Below, in pieces: positions 33,778 to 42,517 of a stretch of DNA of 55,052 nucleotides. The DNA is taken from assembly GCF_943737005.1 (NCBI RefSeq), contig NZ_CALSFU010000026.1:1-55052 (forward strand), given 5' to 3'. The notes below the pieces were generated by a model. The model was not told where the DNA came from. It saw only the letters and a list, made by a program, of their open reading frames with translations, and did no database searches. The translations under genes and the position numbers were made by a program. Position 1 is the stretch's first letter. Each line of letters starts with the position of its first letter. The DNA comes from Achromobacter sp. Marseille-Q4962 (GTDB taxonomy: Bacteria; Pseudomonadota; Gammaproteobacteria; Burkholderiales; Burkholderiaceae_B).

Positions 33778-35271
33778 TCAGCGCGCGGCCGCGGAAGCCG
33801 GCTGGTCTTCCCACCCCCCGCCCAGCGCCAGGAAGAGCGCGATCTGGTCCTGGCTGAGTTCGGCCCGGGAGGCGGCCAGCGCGCTTTCGTTGCTGGCCAG
33901 GGTGCGCTCGGCGTCCAGCACGGTGAGGTAGTCGGTCTTGCCGTACTGGAAGAGCTGGCGCGCCTGGGCTGCCGCCTCGGCGCTCTGGTCGCGGGCGGCC
34001 TTGAGGGCGGCTTCGCGGTCGAGCTGGCGGGCGTAGACCGCGAGCGCGCTTTCGGTTTCGCGCAGGGCATTGAGCACCGTCTTGTCGAACTGCGCCAGCG
34101 CGGCTTTGGTGCTGGCCTCGGCCTGGGCGATGCGGGCCTGCGCCGCCCCGGTGTTGGGCACGGTCCAGGAGATCAGCGGGCCCAGGCTCCAGCCGAAGGT
34201 GCCGCGGTCTCCGAACATCGAGGCCGGTCCGCCCGAGGCCGCGGACAGGCCCAGGCTGATCTTGGGGTAGAGGTCGGCTGTGGCGACGCCGATGCGCGCG
34301 GTGGCGGCCGCCAGGCTGCGTTCGGCCTGGCGGATGTCGGGCCGACGGCGCAGCAGCGCGGCGCCGTCGCCCACGGGAATGGGCTGGCCCAGGCGCGGCG
34401 CGGCGGCGCATTGCATGAGCGAAACCGGAATCTCGGCCGGCGTCTGGCCGGTGAGCGCGGCCAGCGTGTAGAGCGCGGTGCGCTGGCGAGCCTGGAAGGG
34501 CGGCAGGTTGGCCTGGAGCTGTTCGAGCTGGCTGCGGGCGCGCGTCACGTCCAGGACGGTGCCGCGTCCGGCCTGCTGCAGGCGCTGGACGGCGTCCAGC
34601 GACGCCTTCTGCACTTCCACCGAATGCCGGGCCGAGGCAAGCTGCATGCCGGCCGCGCACATGTCGGCGTAGGCGCGCGCGGTTTCGGCGGCCACCGTGA
34701 CGCGGGCGGCGTCATAGGCGGCCTGGGCCGCCTGCTCGTCGCCGCTGGCGGCCTCGATGGCGCGGCGGATCTGGCCGAAGAGGTCAAGCTGGTACGACAC
34801 CGAAACGCCGCCCGAGTATGACCAGTGGTTGGGGGGATCGACGCCTGGCTGCAGCTGCTGCAGGCCCGACGAGTGGCCGTAGGTCGGCGTGGCGTTCACG
34901 CCGATGCCGGGCCGCTGCTGGGCCTGCGCCTCGCGCACCGCCGCCTGCGCGCGCTCCAGGTTGGCCTGGGCCACGCGCAGGTCGGTGTTGATTTCCAGGG
35001 CCTTTTGCACGAGTCCGTCGAGCACCGGATCCTGGTAGAGCCGCCACCAGTGCGCGGGCAGCGGTTCCTGGCGGTAGGGGCCGGACCGGGCTTCCGCGAA
35101 CGGGACCTGCGCGCTTTGCCGCTGCGCCACCGAGCCGGAGGGCACGTGGTAGTCGGGGCCCACGGCGGTGCAGCCGGCGAGCGCGAGCGCCAGGGCGGCA
35201 AGCACGGCGCACCGGCGGCGTGTCCGGTTTTTCGTGTGGGCGGAGGTGGGCAGCAAATCTTCGGTGTTCAT
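33778..35271 (-). CDS. NodT-type outer-membrane efflux lipoprotein
   Basis: This 497-residue TolC-like outer-membrane factor is the last gene of the MarR-FUSC-DUF1656-HlyD operon. The leader ends LALALAGCTAVGPDYHVP, so it is lipidated on the Cys. Two OEP repeats follow, with typical stretches ALEINTDLRVAQANLERAQA, GVSVSYQLDLFGQIRRAIEA and RRRPDIRQAERSLAAATARI. It would form the exit duct for the FUSC pump. It starts 62 nt after the HlyD gene. Confidence 0.94.
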   Translation of the reverse strand: MNTEDLLPTSAHTKNRTRRRCAVLAALALALAGCTAVGPDYHVPSGSVAQRQSAQVPFAEARSGPYRQEPLPAHWWRLYQDPVLDGLVQKALEINTDLRVAQANLERAQAAVREAQAQQRPGIGVNATPTYGHSSGLQQLQPGVDPPNHWSYSGGVSVSYQLDLFGQIRRAIEAASGDEQAAQAAYDAARVTVAAETARAYADMCAAGMQLASARHSVEVQKASLDAVQRLQQAGRGTVLDVTRARSQLEQLQANLPPFQARQRTALYTLAALTGQTPAEIPVSLMQCAAAPRLGQPIPVGDGAALLRRRPDIRQAERSLAAATARIGVATADLYPKISLGLSAASGGPASMFGDRGTFGWSLGPLISWTVPNTGAAQARIAQAEASTKAALAQFDKTVLNALRETESALAVYARQLDREAALKAARDQSAEAAAQARQLFQYGKTDYLTVLDAERTLASNESALAASRAELSQDQIALFLALGGGWEDQPASAAAR

Positions 35272-35333
35272 GGCGGTTACGGCTGGGAAAGGGACGATGT
35301 CTGTGGCTCTCGGGGCGGTCGGTCCTCGGCGGG

Positions 35334-36245
35334 TCAGGTTTGCGGTTGGCTGGCCTTCTGGCCGGCGGCGGGGCGGTCGACGGAGACGGTGGCGGTCTGG
35401 CCGGCGACCAGGCGCACGCCTTCGGGCACTTCGTCGATCTTCACGCGCACGGGAATGCGCTGGGCCAGGCGCACCCAGTTGAAAGTGGGGTTCACGTTGG
35501 GCAGCAGGTTCGCGCCGGTGCTGCGGTCGCGGTCGGCGATGCCCATGGCGATGCTTTCCACGTGGCCGCGGATTTCGCGCGAGTCGCCCATCAGGGTCAC
35601 GGTGACCGGATCGCCTTCGCGGATGCCGGGCAGCTTGGTTTCCTCGAAGTAGCCTTCCACGTAGAACGAATGCGAATCCACCAGCGCCATCACGCCGTGG
35701 CCGGCGGTGGCGTAGGAGCCGGCGCGCAGGTCCAGGTTGGTGACGCGCCCGTCGGTGGCCGCGACCACGCGGCTGCGTTCCAGGTTCAGGCGGGCGATGT
35801 TGAGCTGCACTTCGGCCTGGGCCAGCGCGGCCTCGGTCTGCTGCAGGCGGGTCTGGCTCTGTTCCAGGGCCTCGGCGGCCACCAGCTTGCCCAGTTCGCG
35901 GTTGCGGCGGGCATCGCGCACCGCCTGCTCGCGCGCCACCTGCTGCGAGCGCACGGCGGCCTGGGCCTGGTCGTACGCGAGCTGGAAGCGCGCGCGGTCG
36001 ATCTCGAACAGCACGTCGCCGGCTTTCACATCCTGGTTGTCGTGAACGGGCACGGAGGTCACCAGGCCCGAGACGTCGGGGGCGACCTGCACCACATAGG
36101 CCTTGACGCGGCCGTCGCGCGTCCAGGGCTCGACTTCATAGTGCACCCAGAGCTGCCAGCCGGCGTAGACGGCGGCGGCGACAATGGCAGCCGTCACCGC
36201 AAACTTGCCGATGGCGGCAGGGCGAAGGGCGTTGGGGAATTTCAT
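35334..36245 (-). CDS. HlyD-type membrane fusion protein (AaeA-like)
   Basis: This 303-residue periplasmic adaptor is of the AaeA/EmrA type. One N-terminal membrane helix (about 12-32) is followed by a biotinyl-lipoyl half-motif VQVAPDVSGLVTSVPVHDNQ. A helical hairpin follows (about 85-165), then RVVAATDGRVTNLDLRAGSY and a beta-barrel domain. With the FUSC and DUF1656 proteins encoded just upstream it matches the AaeXAB plan for exporting aromatic carboxylic acids such as p-hydroxybenzoate. It starts 5 nt after the DUF1656 gene. Confidence 0.93.
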   Translation of the reverse strand: MKFPNALRPAAIGKFAVTAAIVAAAVYAGWQLWVHYEVEPWTRDGRVKAYVVQVAPDVSGLVTSVPVHDNQDVKAGDVLFEIDRARFQLAYDQAQAAVRSQQVAREQAVRDARRNRELGKLVAAEALEQSQTRLQQTEAALAQAEVQLNIARLNLERSRVVAATDGRVTNLDLRAGSYATAGHGVMALVDSHSFYVEGYFEETKLPGIREGDPVTVTLMGDSREIRGHVESIAMGIADRDRSTGANLLPNVNPTFNWVRLAQRIPVRVKIDEVPEGVRLVAGQTATVSVDRPAAGQKASQPQT

Positions 36246-36250
36246 ACCTG

Positions 36251-36463
36251 CTATCTCTGGAAAACGTAAGGGGAAATAAGCGTCATGCCGTAGAGCAGCA
36301 CCAAATAAAGCGCCAGATCGAACAGGGCGGGGTGCCACACCAGGCGGTACAGTCCGGCGCGGGCCATGGCGCGCCTCACTACCCAGGACACGCCCAGGGT
36401 GATCACGCCCAGCACCAGCAGCCAGGGGAAATAAATGCCGTAAAGATTGAATTCGCCGATCAT
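36251..36463 (-). CDS. DUF1656 small membrane protein (AaeX-like)
   Basis: This 70-residue protein has two membrane helices (about 12-30 and 45-65) and starts MIGEFNLYGIYFPWLLVLGV, the DUF1656/AaeX pattern. Its ATG overlaps the TGA of the FUSC gene by 4 nt. Small proteins of this kind accompany FUSC-HlyD pumps; their exact job is not known. Confidence 0.9.
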   Translation of the reverse strand: MIGEFNLYGIYFPWLLVLGVITLGVSWVVRRAMARAGLYRLVWHPALFDLALYLVLLYGMTLISPYVFQR

Positions 36464-38511
36464 GTTGTCTTGCCCTCCATGGCGGGATGGGCGGGTTGAT
36501 AGCCCGGCGCGTCGGGATAGAAGGCGCGGCGGATACCCACCAGGGCCACCACCGCGCGGTCGCGCGCCGCGCCGCCGGCCTGCGCGGCCGAGACGCTGGA
36601 CAGCGCGCGGTCTATCTGCGCCAGGAGATTCTCGGGCTTCTCGCCGCCGCGCCAGGTCGAGCGGGCGCGGAAGAACTGCGCCAGAGCGCTGAGCACGGGC
36701 GCGATGGCGGCATCGGCCACTGCCAGGTGGCGGCGGGCGCGCTGCAGTTCGGTGATGTCGCGGCCCACGCGCAGGTCTTTCAGCGCATCGGCGGCCAGCA
36801 GGTCGTCCGGACGCTTGGCCAGCGCCAGCCGGGGCTGCAGCAGGCCGATGCGGTCCAGCATGCGCGACGCATACGTGTGGCGCGCGGGGGCGCGGGCGGA
36901 GGCGGCCAGCGAGGCCAGCTCTTTCCAGTTGGCGGCCTGGATGCGGCGCGCGCTCCAGTCGGCGCTGACGGTGCGGAAGATGGCCGCGATGACCGCGGCC
37001 GTGCCCACGCCGATGATCTGCGCGGTCTGCGTGTCGATGAAAGACACGACATCGGCCGTGTTGGTGTCGTGCAGCGCCATCGTGCCCAGGAAGCCGAACA
37101 GCATGGCCATGGCCTTGCCGGCCGTTTCGGGGCGGGCGATGAAAATGCCCAGCACGAAGGCCGCGGGCAGCATCGACAGCGCCAGCATCTCGAACGAGTG
37201 GATGGCCGGCATGATGCCCAGCAGGTACAGCGCCGACAGCGGAATCGAATAGACCGTATAGGTCAGGAACTGCATGATGCCCGGCACGGGATTGTCCTGC
37301 GAGGCGAAGAAGCAGCTGAAGATGGCCGCCATGAGCGCGGCCGTGGCGCCGTTGCTCCAGGCCGTGCCGATCCAGAACGCGCAGCACACGCTGATGGCCA
37401 CGCCGGCGGCCAGGGCCGACAGCAGCGCCATGCCGTGATCGCGGTGCAGCACGTTGCGCGGCGCGCTGGCCGGGTGCGGCGTGCGCGCCGGCGCGCCGGC
37501 CAGCCCGGCGCGGATCTCGCGGCGCAGCGCCAGGCATTCGTCGTAGGTGTCGACCAGCTCGCGCAGGCGCGCCATCAGGCTGGCCAGGAGCGCATCGCGC
37601 CAGCCCGACCGGCTGTCGATGGAGGGCGTCAGGCGCGACACGGCGGCGCGCAGCCGCACCGCGGTTTCGTGCCGGGCCCTGGGGCCCTCATTGATCCATT
37701 CCGAGATTTCCGCAAGCAGCGCGGACACGGGTTCGGGCAGCGCGGCGCCGTCGGCCTGCAGCGCGCGCATGCGGTCTTCCACCGCCGAAACCACGGGCGT
37801 GAGCGCGGCGATCTTGTCCTGCATGGCGCGCACCGAGCTGGCCGTCCAGCGCAGGTTGCTGGTGTCGAACGGCAGGTGCGTGGACAGCAGCCGCAATTGC
37901 GTGAGGTCGTTGGCCAGCACGCGGCGGTCGCGGTCGCGCTGCTCGGCGTTGAGGCCGCGCAGCGTATCGTGTATCCATTGCCGCGCGTCGCGCGCGGCGG
38001 CGTCCAGCCGCAGCGTGAGCGCGGGCGCCAGGTCGCGCGGCAGCACCACGCTGTGGACCAGGGTGGCGCAGACGATGCCCAGGGTGATTTCCTCCACGCG
38101 CGCCAGCGCGGTGTCGAACACCAGCAGCGGGTCGGTGACGCTGGGAAAGCCGATCATGGCCGCCGTGTAGCCGGCGAGCATGAAGAGATAGGAGCGCGGC
38201 GTGCGGTCGAGCACAGAGAGGTACAGGCACAGGCCCACCCACAGCACCATCGCCGCCGTCATGAGCACCGGCGAGTGCGACAGGCGCGGCACCAGGTAGA
38301 CCGTGGCGGCCGAGCCGAAGAAGGTGCCCACCAGCCGGTAGGCCGCCTTGGAGCGCACCGCGCCCGACCAGGGCTGCGACACGACATACGCGGTGGTCAT
38401 GGCCCAGAACGGGCGGGGCAATCCGATGCAGTACGAGAGGTACAGCGCCATGACGGCCCCGGCGTAGCTCTTGAGCGAAAAAACCACTTCGCGGACATTG
38501 GGCAGCCTCAT
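36460..38511 (-). CDS. FUSC-family aromatic-acid efflux pump (AaeB-like)
   Basis: This 683-residue inner-membrane protein has two blocks of about five helices (N-terminal about 15-165 and about 355-510). A long soluble helical stretch separates them, with a C-terminal soluble part. The first block holds LSYCIGLPRPFWAMTTAYVV and the second VCCAFWIGTAWSNGATAALM, the FUSC signature. AaeB proteins export hydroxylated aromatic acids with proton drive. The gene overlaps marR upstream and the DUF1656 gene downstream, each by ATGA. Confidence 0.93.
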   Translation of the reverse strand: MRLPNVREVVFSLKSYAGAVMALYLSYCIGLPRPFWAMTTAYVVSQPWSGAVRSKAAYRLVGTFFGSAATVYLVPRLSHSPVLMTAAMVLWVGLCLYLSVLDRTPRSYLFMLAGYTAAMIGFPSVTDPLLVFDTALARVEEITLGIVCATLVHSVVLPRDLAPALTLRLDAAARDARQWIHDTLRGLNAEQRDRDRRVLANDLTQLRLLSTHLPFDTSNLRWTASSVRAMQDKIAALTPVVSAVEDRMRALQADGAALPEPVSALLAEISEWINEGPRARHETAVRLRAAVSRLTPSIDSRSGWRDALLASLMARLRELVDTYDECLALRREIRAGLAGAPARTPHPASAPRNVLHRDHGMALLSALAAGVAISVCCAFWIGTAWSNGATAALMAAIFSCFFASQDNPVPGIMQFLTYTVYSIPLSALYLLGIMPAIHSFEMLALSMLPAAFVLGIFIARPETAGKAMAMLFGFLGTMALHDTNTADVVSFIDTQTAQIIGVGTAAVIAAIFRTVSADWSARRIQAANWKELASLAASARAPARHTYASRMLDRIGLLQPRLALAKRPDDLLAADALKDLRVGRDITELQRARRHLAVADAAIAPVLSALAQFFRARSTWRGGEKPENLLAQIDRALSSVSAAQAGGAARDRAVVALVGIRRAFYPDAPGYQPAHPAMEGKTT

Positions 38512-38981
38512 GGCCGGGGATCCTCCTGGGCGCCCGCGCCGCTGCGGCCCAGCGCGGCCTTCAGGGACTCGAACACCCGCAGGCAGGCTTCCAGGTCCGC
38601 CTCGGCCACGCCCGCGAACAGGCGCCGGCGCAGCTCCACCAGCACGTCCTCGACCTGCTTGCGCAGGGCGTGGCCGGCTTCGGTGAGATGCAGCGTGCGG
38701 GCGCGGCGGTCGTGCGGGTCTTCGCGGCGCTCCATGAGGCCGGCCGCGACGAGCTGGTCCAGCACGCGCACCAGCGACGGGCCTTCCACGCCCAGCGCCT
38801 CGGCCAGCGCGCCCTGGCGCACGCCATCGCCGAGCCGGCCGGTGAGAATGACGGGCCAGGCGGTGGCTTGCGACAGGCCATAGTCCGCCAGCGCCTTGTC
38901 GGCAGCGCCGCGGTAGGCGCGGGCAATCACCATGAGATTGGCGGTGGTGGCCATGAGCTGGGAGTCGGAGAGCGTTTTCAT
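38508..38981 (-). CDS. MarR-family transcriptional regulator
   Basis: This 157-residue winged-helix regulator shows RQGALAEALGVEGPSLVRVL for the recognition helix and ERREDPHDRRARTLHLTEAG for the wing, as in MarR/SlyA. It is the first gene of the efflux operon and overlaps the FUSC gene by 4 nt. An 18-bp perfect palindrome lies 20 nt upstream of its ATG. The simplest reading is a repressor of its own operon released by an aromatic acid. Confidence 0.92.
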   Translation of the reverse strand: MKTLSDSQLMATTANLMVIARAYRGAADKALADYGLSQATAWPVILTGRLGDGVRQGALAEALGVEGPSLVRVLDQLVAAGLMERREDPHDRRARTLHLTEAGHALRKQVEDVLVELRRRLFAGVAEADLEACLRVFESLKAALGRSGAGAQEDPRP

Positions 38982-39000
38982 GGATTAGATTGTATCCTAT

Positions 39001-39018
39001 TTATTAGCTTACTAATAA
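39001..39018. promoter_or_regulatory. Candidate MarR operator
   Basis: TTATTAG, a 4-nt spacer CTTA and CTAATAA make a perfect inverted repeat in an AT-rich stretch, 20 nt upstream of the marR ATG. This is the usual size and place for a MarR dimer site overlapping the promoter. Confidence 0.75.
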
Positions 39019-39090
39019 TTGAAAATGACGACTATCTCCATTGATTCTTTCAATCGGAAAAATAGGGGGCGGTTTTTCCAGGAATGGAAA

Positions 39091-39110
39091 GCCGGGGCGC
39101 ATGCCCCGGC
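39091..39110 (-). terminator. Hairpin terminator downstream of queD
   Basis: GCCGGGGC, a 4-nt loop and GCCCCGGC form a perfect 8-bp stem 11 nt after the queD stop. On the minus strand it is followed by TTTCC only, so the U-tract is short. Confidence 0.6.
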
Positions 39111-39120
39111 GGGACACGGC

Positions 39121-39564
39121 TCAGCCGGCGCAGTCGGCCCAGCAGTTGGGGGTTTCGTACAGGCGCACGCGCGACAGGCGCAGCTCGGCGCCGTAATGGC
39201 CGTGGTAGTGCGGCGCCAGCGTCTCGAACACGATGGCGGCCAGGTTCTCGGCGGTGGGAATACGGTCCAGCACCACGGTCTTGTGGCCGGGCAGGGTGTC
39301 CAGGAAGGCGCGCACGGCGGTGTCGCCTTCGTAGACCAGGAAGGCGTGGTCCCAGACGTCCACGATGTGGGTCTTGGCGATGCGCTTGATTTCGGAGAAA
39401 TCCATCAGCATGCCGTTGTCGGATTCGCCGGGCGCCTGCACCACGTCGCCGGTCAGGGTGATTTCCAGCACGTAGCGGTGGCCGTGCAGATTGCGGCACT
39501 GGCTGCGGTGGTCGGGAATGCGGTGTCCGGCATCGAATTCGAGCCGGCGGGTAACGGAGATCAT
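39121..39564 (-). CDS. queD: 6-carboxy-5,6,7,8-tetrahydropterin synthase QueD
   Basis: This 147-residue enzyme converts dihydroneopterin triphosphate to 6-carboxytetrahydropterin in queuosine synthesis. The zinc ligands are His in EFDAGHRIPDH and the HGH pair in CRNLHGHRY. The catalytic Cys lies just before it (SQCRN), and the later Asp-His pair is in DVWDHAFLVYEGD. The C-terminal Glu of LYETPNCWAD binds the pterin ring. It starts 28 nt after queE ends, so the two are co-transcribed. Confidence 0.95.
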   Translation of the reverse strand: MISVTRRLEFDAGHRIPDHRSQCRNLHGHRYVLEITLTGDVVQAPGESDNGMLMDFSEIKRIAKTHIVDVWDHAFLVYEGDTAVRAFLDTLPGHKTVVLDRIPTAENLAAIVFETLAPHYHGHYGAELRLSRVRLYETPNCWADCAG

Positions 39565-39592
39565 GCGGCGCTCCGCCAGGCGTGGGGGTGAA

Positions 39593-40225
39593 TCATGGAA
39601 TGCCTATATATTTGTGGGTTTGCAGGCTGAGCCGCCACTTGGGATGTTGCAGGCAGTACTGGACTGCCTTTTCGGTATTGGCCGCGCGCTGCGGGCCGTC
39701 CATGGGCTGCAGGAAGAAATGCGCGAAGTCGAGGTGCGCATAGGTTTCGGGCAGGGCGTCGGCCTGGGGATAGACGAGCTTGAGCTCGTCGCCGCGCTCG
39801 AGCACCACCGGCGCCGTGCCCTTGGGGCTGACGCAGATCCAGTCGATGCCGGCCGGCGCGGGCAGGGTGCCGTTGGTTTCGATGGCCACGGTGAAGCCGC
39901 GGGCGTGCACGGCCGCGAGCAGGGGGGCGTCCAGTTGGAGCAGCGGCTCGCCGCCGGTGAACACCACATAGCGGTCTTCGGCGCCCGGGCCCCAGGCCGC
40001 CGCGATGGCGTCGGCCAGCAGCTCGGCGGTGGCGAACTTGCCGCCGCCTTCGCCGTCGGTGCCGACGAAGTCCGTGTCGCAGAACGTGCAGGCGGCGCGG
40101 CCGCGGTCGCTCTCGCGGCCGGTCCAGAGATTACAGCCCGCGAACCGGCAGAACACCGCCGCGCGACCCGCCTGGGCGCCTTCGCCCTGCAGGGTCTTGA
40201 AGATTTCTTTGGCGGAATAGGTCAT
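39593..40225 (-). CDS. queE: 7-carboxy-7-deazaguanine synthase QueE (radical SAM)
   Basis: This 210-residue radical SAM enzyme converts carboxytetrahydropterin to 7-carboxy-7-deazaguanine. The unusual cluster motif CX14CX2C is present (Cys31, Cys46 and Cys49), as in the Burkholderia-type QueE. FTGGEPLLQLD (the SAM GGE motif), IETNGTLPAP and WICVSPKG follow. The start at 40225 is set by the family N-terminus (MTYSAKEIFKTLQGEGAQAG). It forms an operon with queD. Confidence 0.95.
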   Translation of the reverse strand: MTYSAKEIFKTLQGEGAQAGRAAVFCRFAGCNLWTGRESDRGRAACTFCDTDFVGTDGEGGGKFATAELLADAIAAAWGPGAEDRYVVFTGGEPLLQLDAPLLAAVHARGFTVAIETNGTLPAPAGIDWICVSPKGTAPVVLERGDELKLVYPQADALPETYAHLDFAHFFLQPMDGPQRAANTEKAVQYCLQHPKWRLSLQTHKYIGIP

Positions 40226-40327
40226 GAGAAAAAGAGGCGGCCGGAAAACGCCCCGGAATCGGCAAAGCACATTATTTTACCGTCCGGCCGCCCAGCCGCG
40301 CCTCGGCTTCGCGTAGACTTGCCTTCC

Positions 40328-40744
40328 ATGCTGCACATACAGGATTCCCTCTATCTCGATGAGCGCGAGCTGGTCTTCACCATGATCCGCGCCCAGGGCG
40401 CCGGCGGGCAGAACGTCAACAAGGTTTCGAGCGCCGTGCACCTGCGTTTCGACGTGCGCGCCTCGTCGCTGCCGGAGCACATCCGCGAGGCCCTCTGCGC
40501 GCTGTCCGACCACCGCGTGTCGAAAGACGGCGTCATCGTCATCAAGGCCCAGGCTTTCCGCAGCCAGGAGAAGAACCGCGCCGAGGCCATCGAGCGGCTG
40601 GCCGCCATGGTGCGCGCGGCCGCGCGCGTGGAAAAGCCGCGCCGGCCCACCCGGCCCACCCGCGCCTCGCAGCGCCGCCGCGTGCAGCGCAAGGCGGTGC
40701 ACGGCCAGATCAAGCGCCTGCGCGGCGCGGTGCGCGATGAGTGA
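40328..40744 (+). CDS. arfB: Ribosome-rescue peptidyl-tRNA hydrolase ArfB (YaeJ)
   Basis: This 138-residue class I release-factor homologue has the GGQ hydrolysis motif in RAQGAGGQNVNKVSSAV and no codon-recognition domain. The Arg/Lys-rich C-terminal tail (from about 105, RRVQRKAVHGQIKRLRG) enters the empty mRNA channel of stalled ribosomes. The gene overlaps the DUF2238 gene by 8 nt and is divergent from queE. Confidence 0.95.
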   Translation: MLHIQDSLYLDERELVFTMIRAQGAGGQNVNKVSSAVHLRFDVRASSLPEHIREALCALSDHRVSKDGVIVIKAQAFRSQEKNRAEAIERLAAMVRAAARVEKPRRPTRPTRASQRRRVQRKAVHGQIKRLRGAVRDE

Positions 40745-41435
40745 CGGCGCGCGGCGGCGCCGCTACCTGGGCACGCTGGCCGCGCTCTTCGCGCTGATCT
40801 GGGCCGCGCTCGCCATCCATCCTCACGACCGCGCCGACTGGGCGCTGGAAAACGCGCTGGTGCTGGCCTTTGGCGCAGCGCTTTTCGCCACGCGCCGCTG
40901 GTTCGTGTTCTCGCGCGTGTCGTACACGCTGATTTTCCTGTACCTGTGCCTGCACGCCATCGGCGCGCACTACACCTATTCGCTGGTGCCGTACGACGAC
41001 TGGTGGCGCGCGCTCACGGGACGCAGCCTGAACGCCGCCCTGGGCTGGGAGCGCAACAACTTCGACCGGGTGGTGCATTTCTGCTATGGGCTGCTGCTGG
41101 CCTATCCCATCCGCGAGATCTTTCTGCGCGTGGTCGAGGTGCGGGGCTTCTGGGGCTATTTCCTGCCCATGGACGTGACGCTTTCCACCTCCGCGCTGTA
41201 CGAGCTCATCGAATGGGGCGCCGCCGCCGTGTTCGGCGGCGACCTGGGCGCGGCCTATCTCGGCACCCAGGGCGACATCTGGGACGCGCAGAAAGACATG
41301 GCGCTGGCGGCCGCCGGCGCCGTGATCGCCATGGTGCTCACGGCCCTGGTCAACCGCAAGGCGCGGCGCGACCTGGCGCGCGACTGGGCCGACAGCCTGA
41401 AACCGGGGCGCCGCCCGGTGGCGAGGAAGCATTAA
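40737..41435 (+). CDS. DUF2238 (YjdF-like) membrane protein
   Basis: This 232-residue inner-membrane protein has about six helices. Conserved features of the DUF2238/YjdF family are visible: HAIGAHYTYSLVPYDDWW, ERNNFDRVVHFCYGLLLAYP, STSALYELIEWGAAAVFGGD and GTQGDIWDAQKDMALAAAGA. The role is unknown. It begins 8 nt inside the end of arfB and is probably co-transcribed with it. GCATTAATGC surrounds its stop codon. Confidence 0.9.
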   Translation: MSDGARRRRYLGTLAALFALIWAALAIHPHDRADWALENALVLAFGAALFATRRWFVFSRVSYTLIFLYLCLHAIGAHYTYSLVPYDDWWRALTGRSLNAALGWERNNFDRVVHFCYGLLLAYPIREIFLRVVEVRGFWGYFLPMDVTLSTSALYELIEWGAAAVFGGDLGAAYLGTQGDIWDAQKDMALAAAGAVIAMVLTALVNRKARRDLARDWADSLKPGRRPVARKH

Positions 41436-41530
41436 TGCTGTCAGCAAACCCCGGTGCGACGAGGTGTCGGCGCGCAACGAATTACTGATTGGCCTGCCCG
41501 CGCGTGCGCGGGCGGATTCCGCGAGCCATT

Positions 41531-41954
41531 CTAGGCGAGCAAAGCATCCACGAGCGAATTGAAGGCGCGGCCGTCAACCCGCCGGCCATTGCTTGCCTCG
41601 CCCGCGCAGACTGCATCGGCTTTGTCCCCGAACAGGTAGGGCAGATACGTGCTGTAGTTGCGCCTCTTCGTATTCGAGAAGGAGAAGCCGGGCAAATGGC
41701 CATCTGTAGTAACCGGTGCCTTCCCTGAGCCGGGCCGCGACCTGTCGCTTCACATCGTCGGCAGAATACACGCCCGCCCATTCGAAGGACGGGTCTGACC
41801 GAGAATCACCGGCCTCCTCGTTATCGATGTAGGCCTTCACGTAGCGTTTCGCAAACGCAATGGCGTCCGCGGCAGGCATCTCGGGCAAGCCATTGTCCCT
41901 CCAAGGGCACCCGAGCGGATCCGGGCGCAGGAGTGAGTGCGCCATCCGGTTCAT
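41531..41954 (-). pseudogene. Frameshifted relic of an unknown gene
   Basis: The 700-bp stretch between the DUF2238 and ArsR genes has lower GC than its neighbours. On the minus strand a frame from 41954 reads MNRMAHSLLRPDPLGCPW, then AIAFAKRYVKAYIDNEEAG and FEWAGVYSADDVKRQVAARL. It keeps open past about 41710 but loses plausible composition there. A second frame then reads LPGFSFSNTKRRNYSTYLPY and FGDKADAVCAGEASNGRR, and stops at TAG (41533-41531). The two halves fit one protein of about 140 residues broken by a frameshift. I do not recognise the family. A sequencing error cannot be ruled out. Confidence 0.5.
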
Positions 41955-42087
41955 GTGGGACCGGCCGAGGTGACTCGCCCGCCCCGACAAGTTAAGCACC
42001 AGCACAACGAACCGCGGCAGAGACTGATCCCGACGCCATGGATTCGGGCCAGTTCCGGCATAGCCCTGGCAGGCGCAGGGGCATACA

Positions 42088-42113
42088 CATATATCGCTCT
42101 TTAACGATATATG
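42088..42113. promoter_or_regulatory. Candidate ArsR operator
   Basis: CATATATCG (42088-42096), an 8-nt spacer and CGATATATG (42105-42113) form a perfect 9-bp inverted repeat in an AT-rich island, 25 nt upstream of the ArsR start. This is a typical size and place for self-repression by an ArsR dimer. Confidence 0.75.
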
Positions 42114-42138
42114 ATTCGATAAATTGCGAAATACCGAT

Positions 42139-42480
42139 ATGGAAACCGAACCCGATTCTTCCGCCGCCGACGCGCCGCCGCTGGACGCCGACGCCATCCA
42201 CAAGGCGCTGGCCAACCCGGTGCGCCGCGAGATCCTGGCCTGGCTGAAAACGCCTCGCGACTATTTCGAGGAGCGTCCCGGCCACAGCTTCGAGCACGGC
42301 GTGTGCGCGGGGCACATCGATGCGCGCTGCGGCCTGTCGCAGTCCACCGTGTCGTCGCACCTGGCCATTCTGCAGCGCGCCGGCCTGATCTTGGCGACCC
42401 GCAACGGGCAGTGGATTTTCTATCGGCGCAATGAACCCGTCATCGCCGCGTTCCTGCGGCAGTTGAACCACGACCTATAG
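42139..42480 (+). CDS. ArsR-family regulator with two cysteines
   Basis: This 113-residue winged-helix repressor shows ALANPVRREILAWLKTPRDY and CGLSQSTVSSHLAILQRAGL (recognition helix). Two cysteines, Cys56 and Cys64 (HGVCAGHIDARCGLSQ), lie just before the recognition helix, near the place where metal-sensing ArsR proteins carry thiols. Regulators of this sort are often paired with old-yellow-enzyme genes, as here (37 bp to the next start). This suggests thiol-based sensing of electrophiles, which is an inference. The in-frame start at 42124 is less likely than 42139. Confidence 0.9.
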   Translation: METEPDSSAADAPPLDADAIHKALANPVRREILAWLKTPRDYFEERPGHSFEHGVCAGHIDARCGLSQSTVSSHLAILQRAGLILATRNGQWIFYRRNEPVIAAFLRQLNHDL

Positions 42481-42517
42481 CAAGCAGGCGCCCGGCCGCG
42501 GGCGCAAAGGATATGGC

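Noticed and set aside
41426..41441. GCATTAATGC palindrome around the DUF2238 stop codon.
   Set aside because: It is short and made of a stop codon in an AT-rich patch, with no regulator or T-run to support a function.
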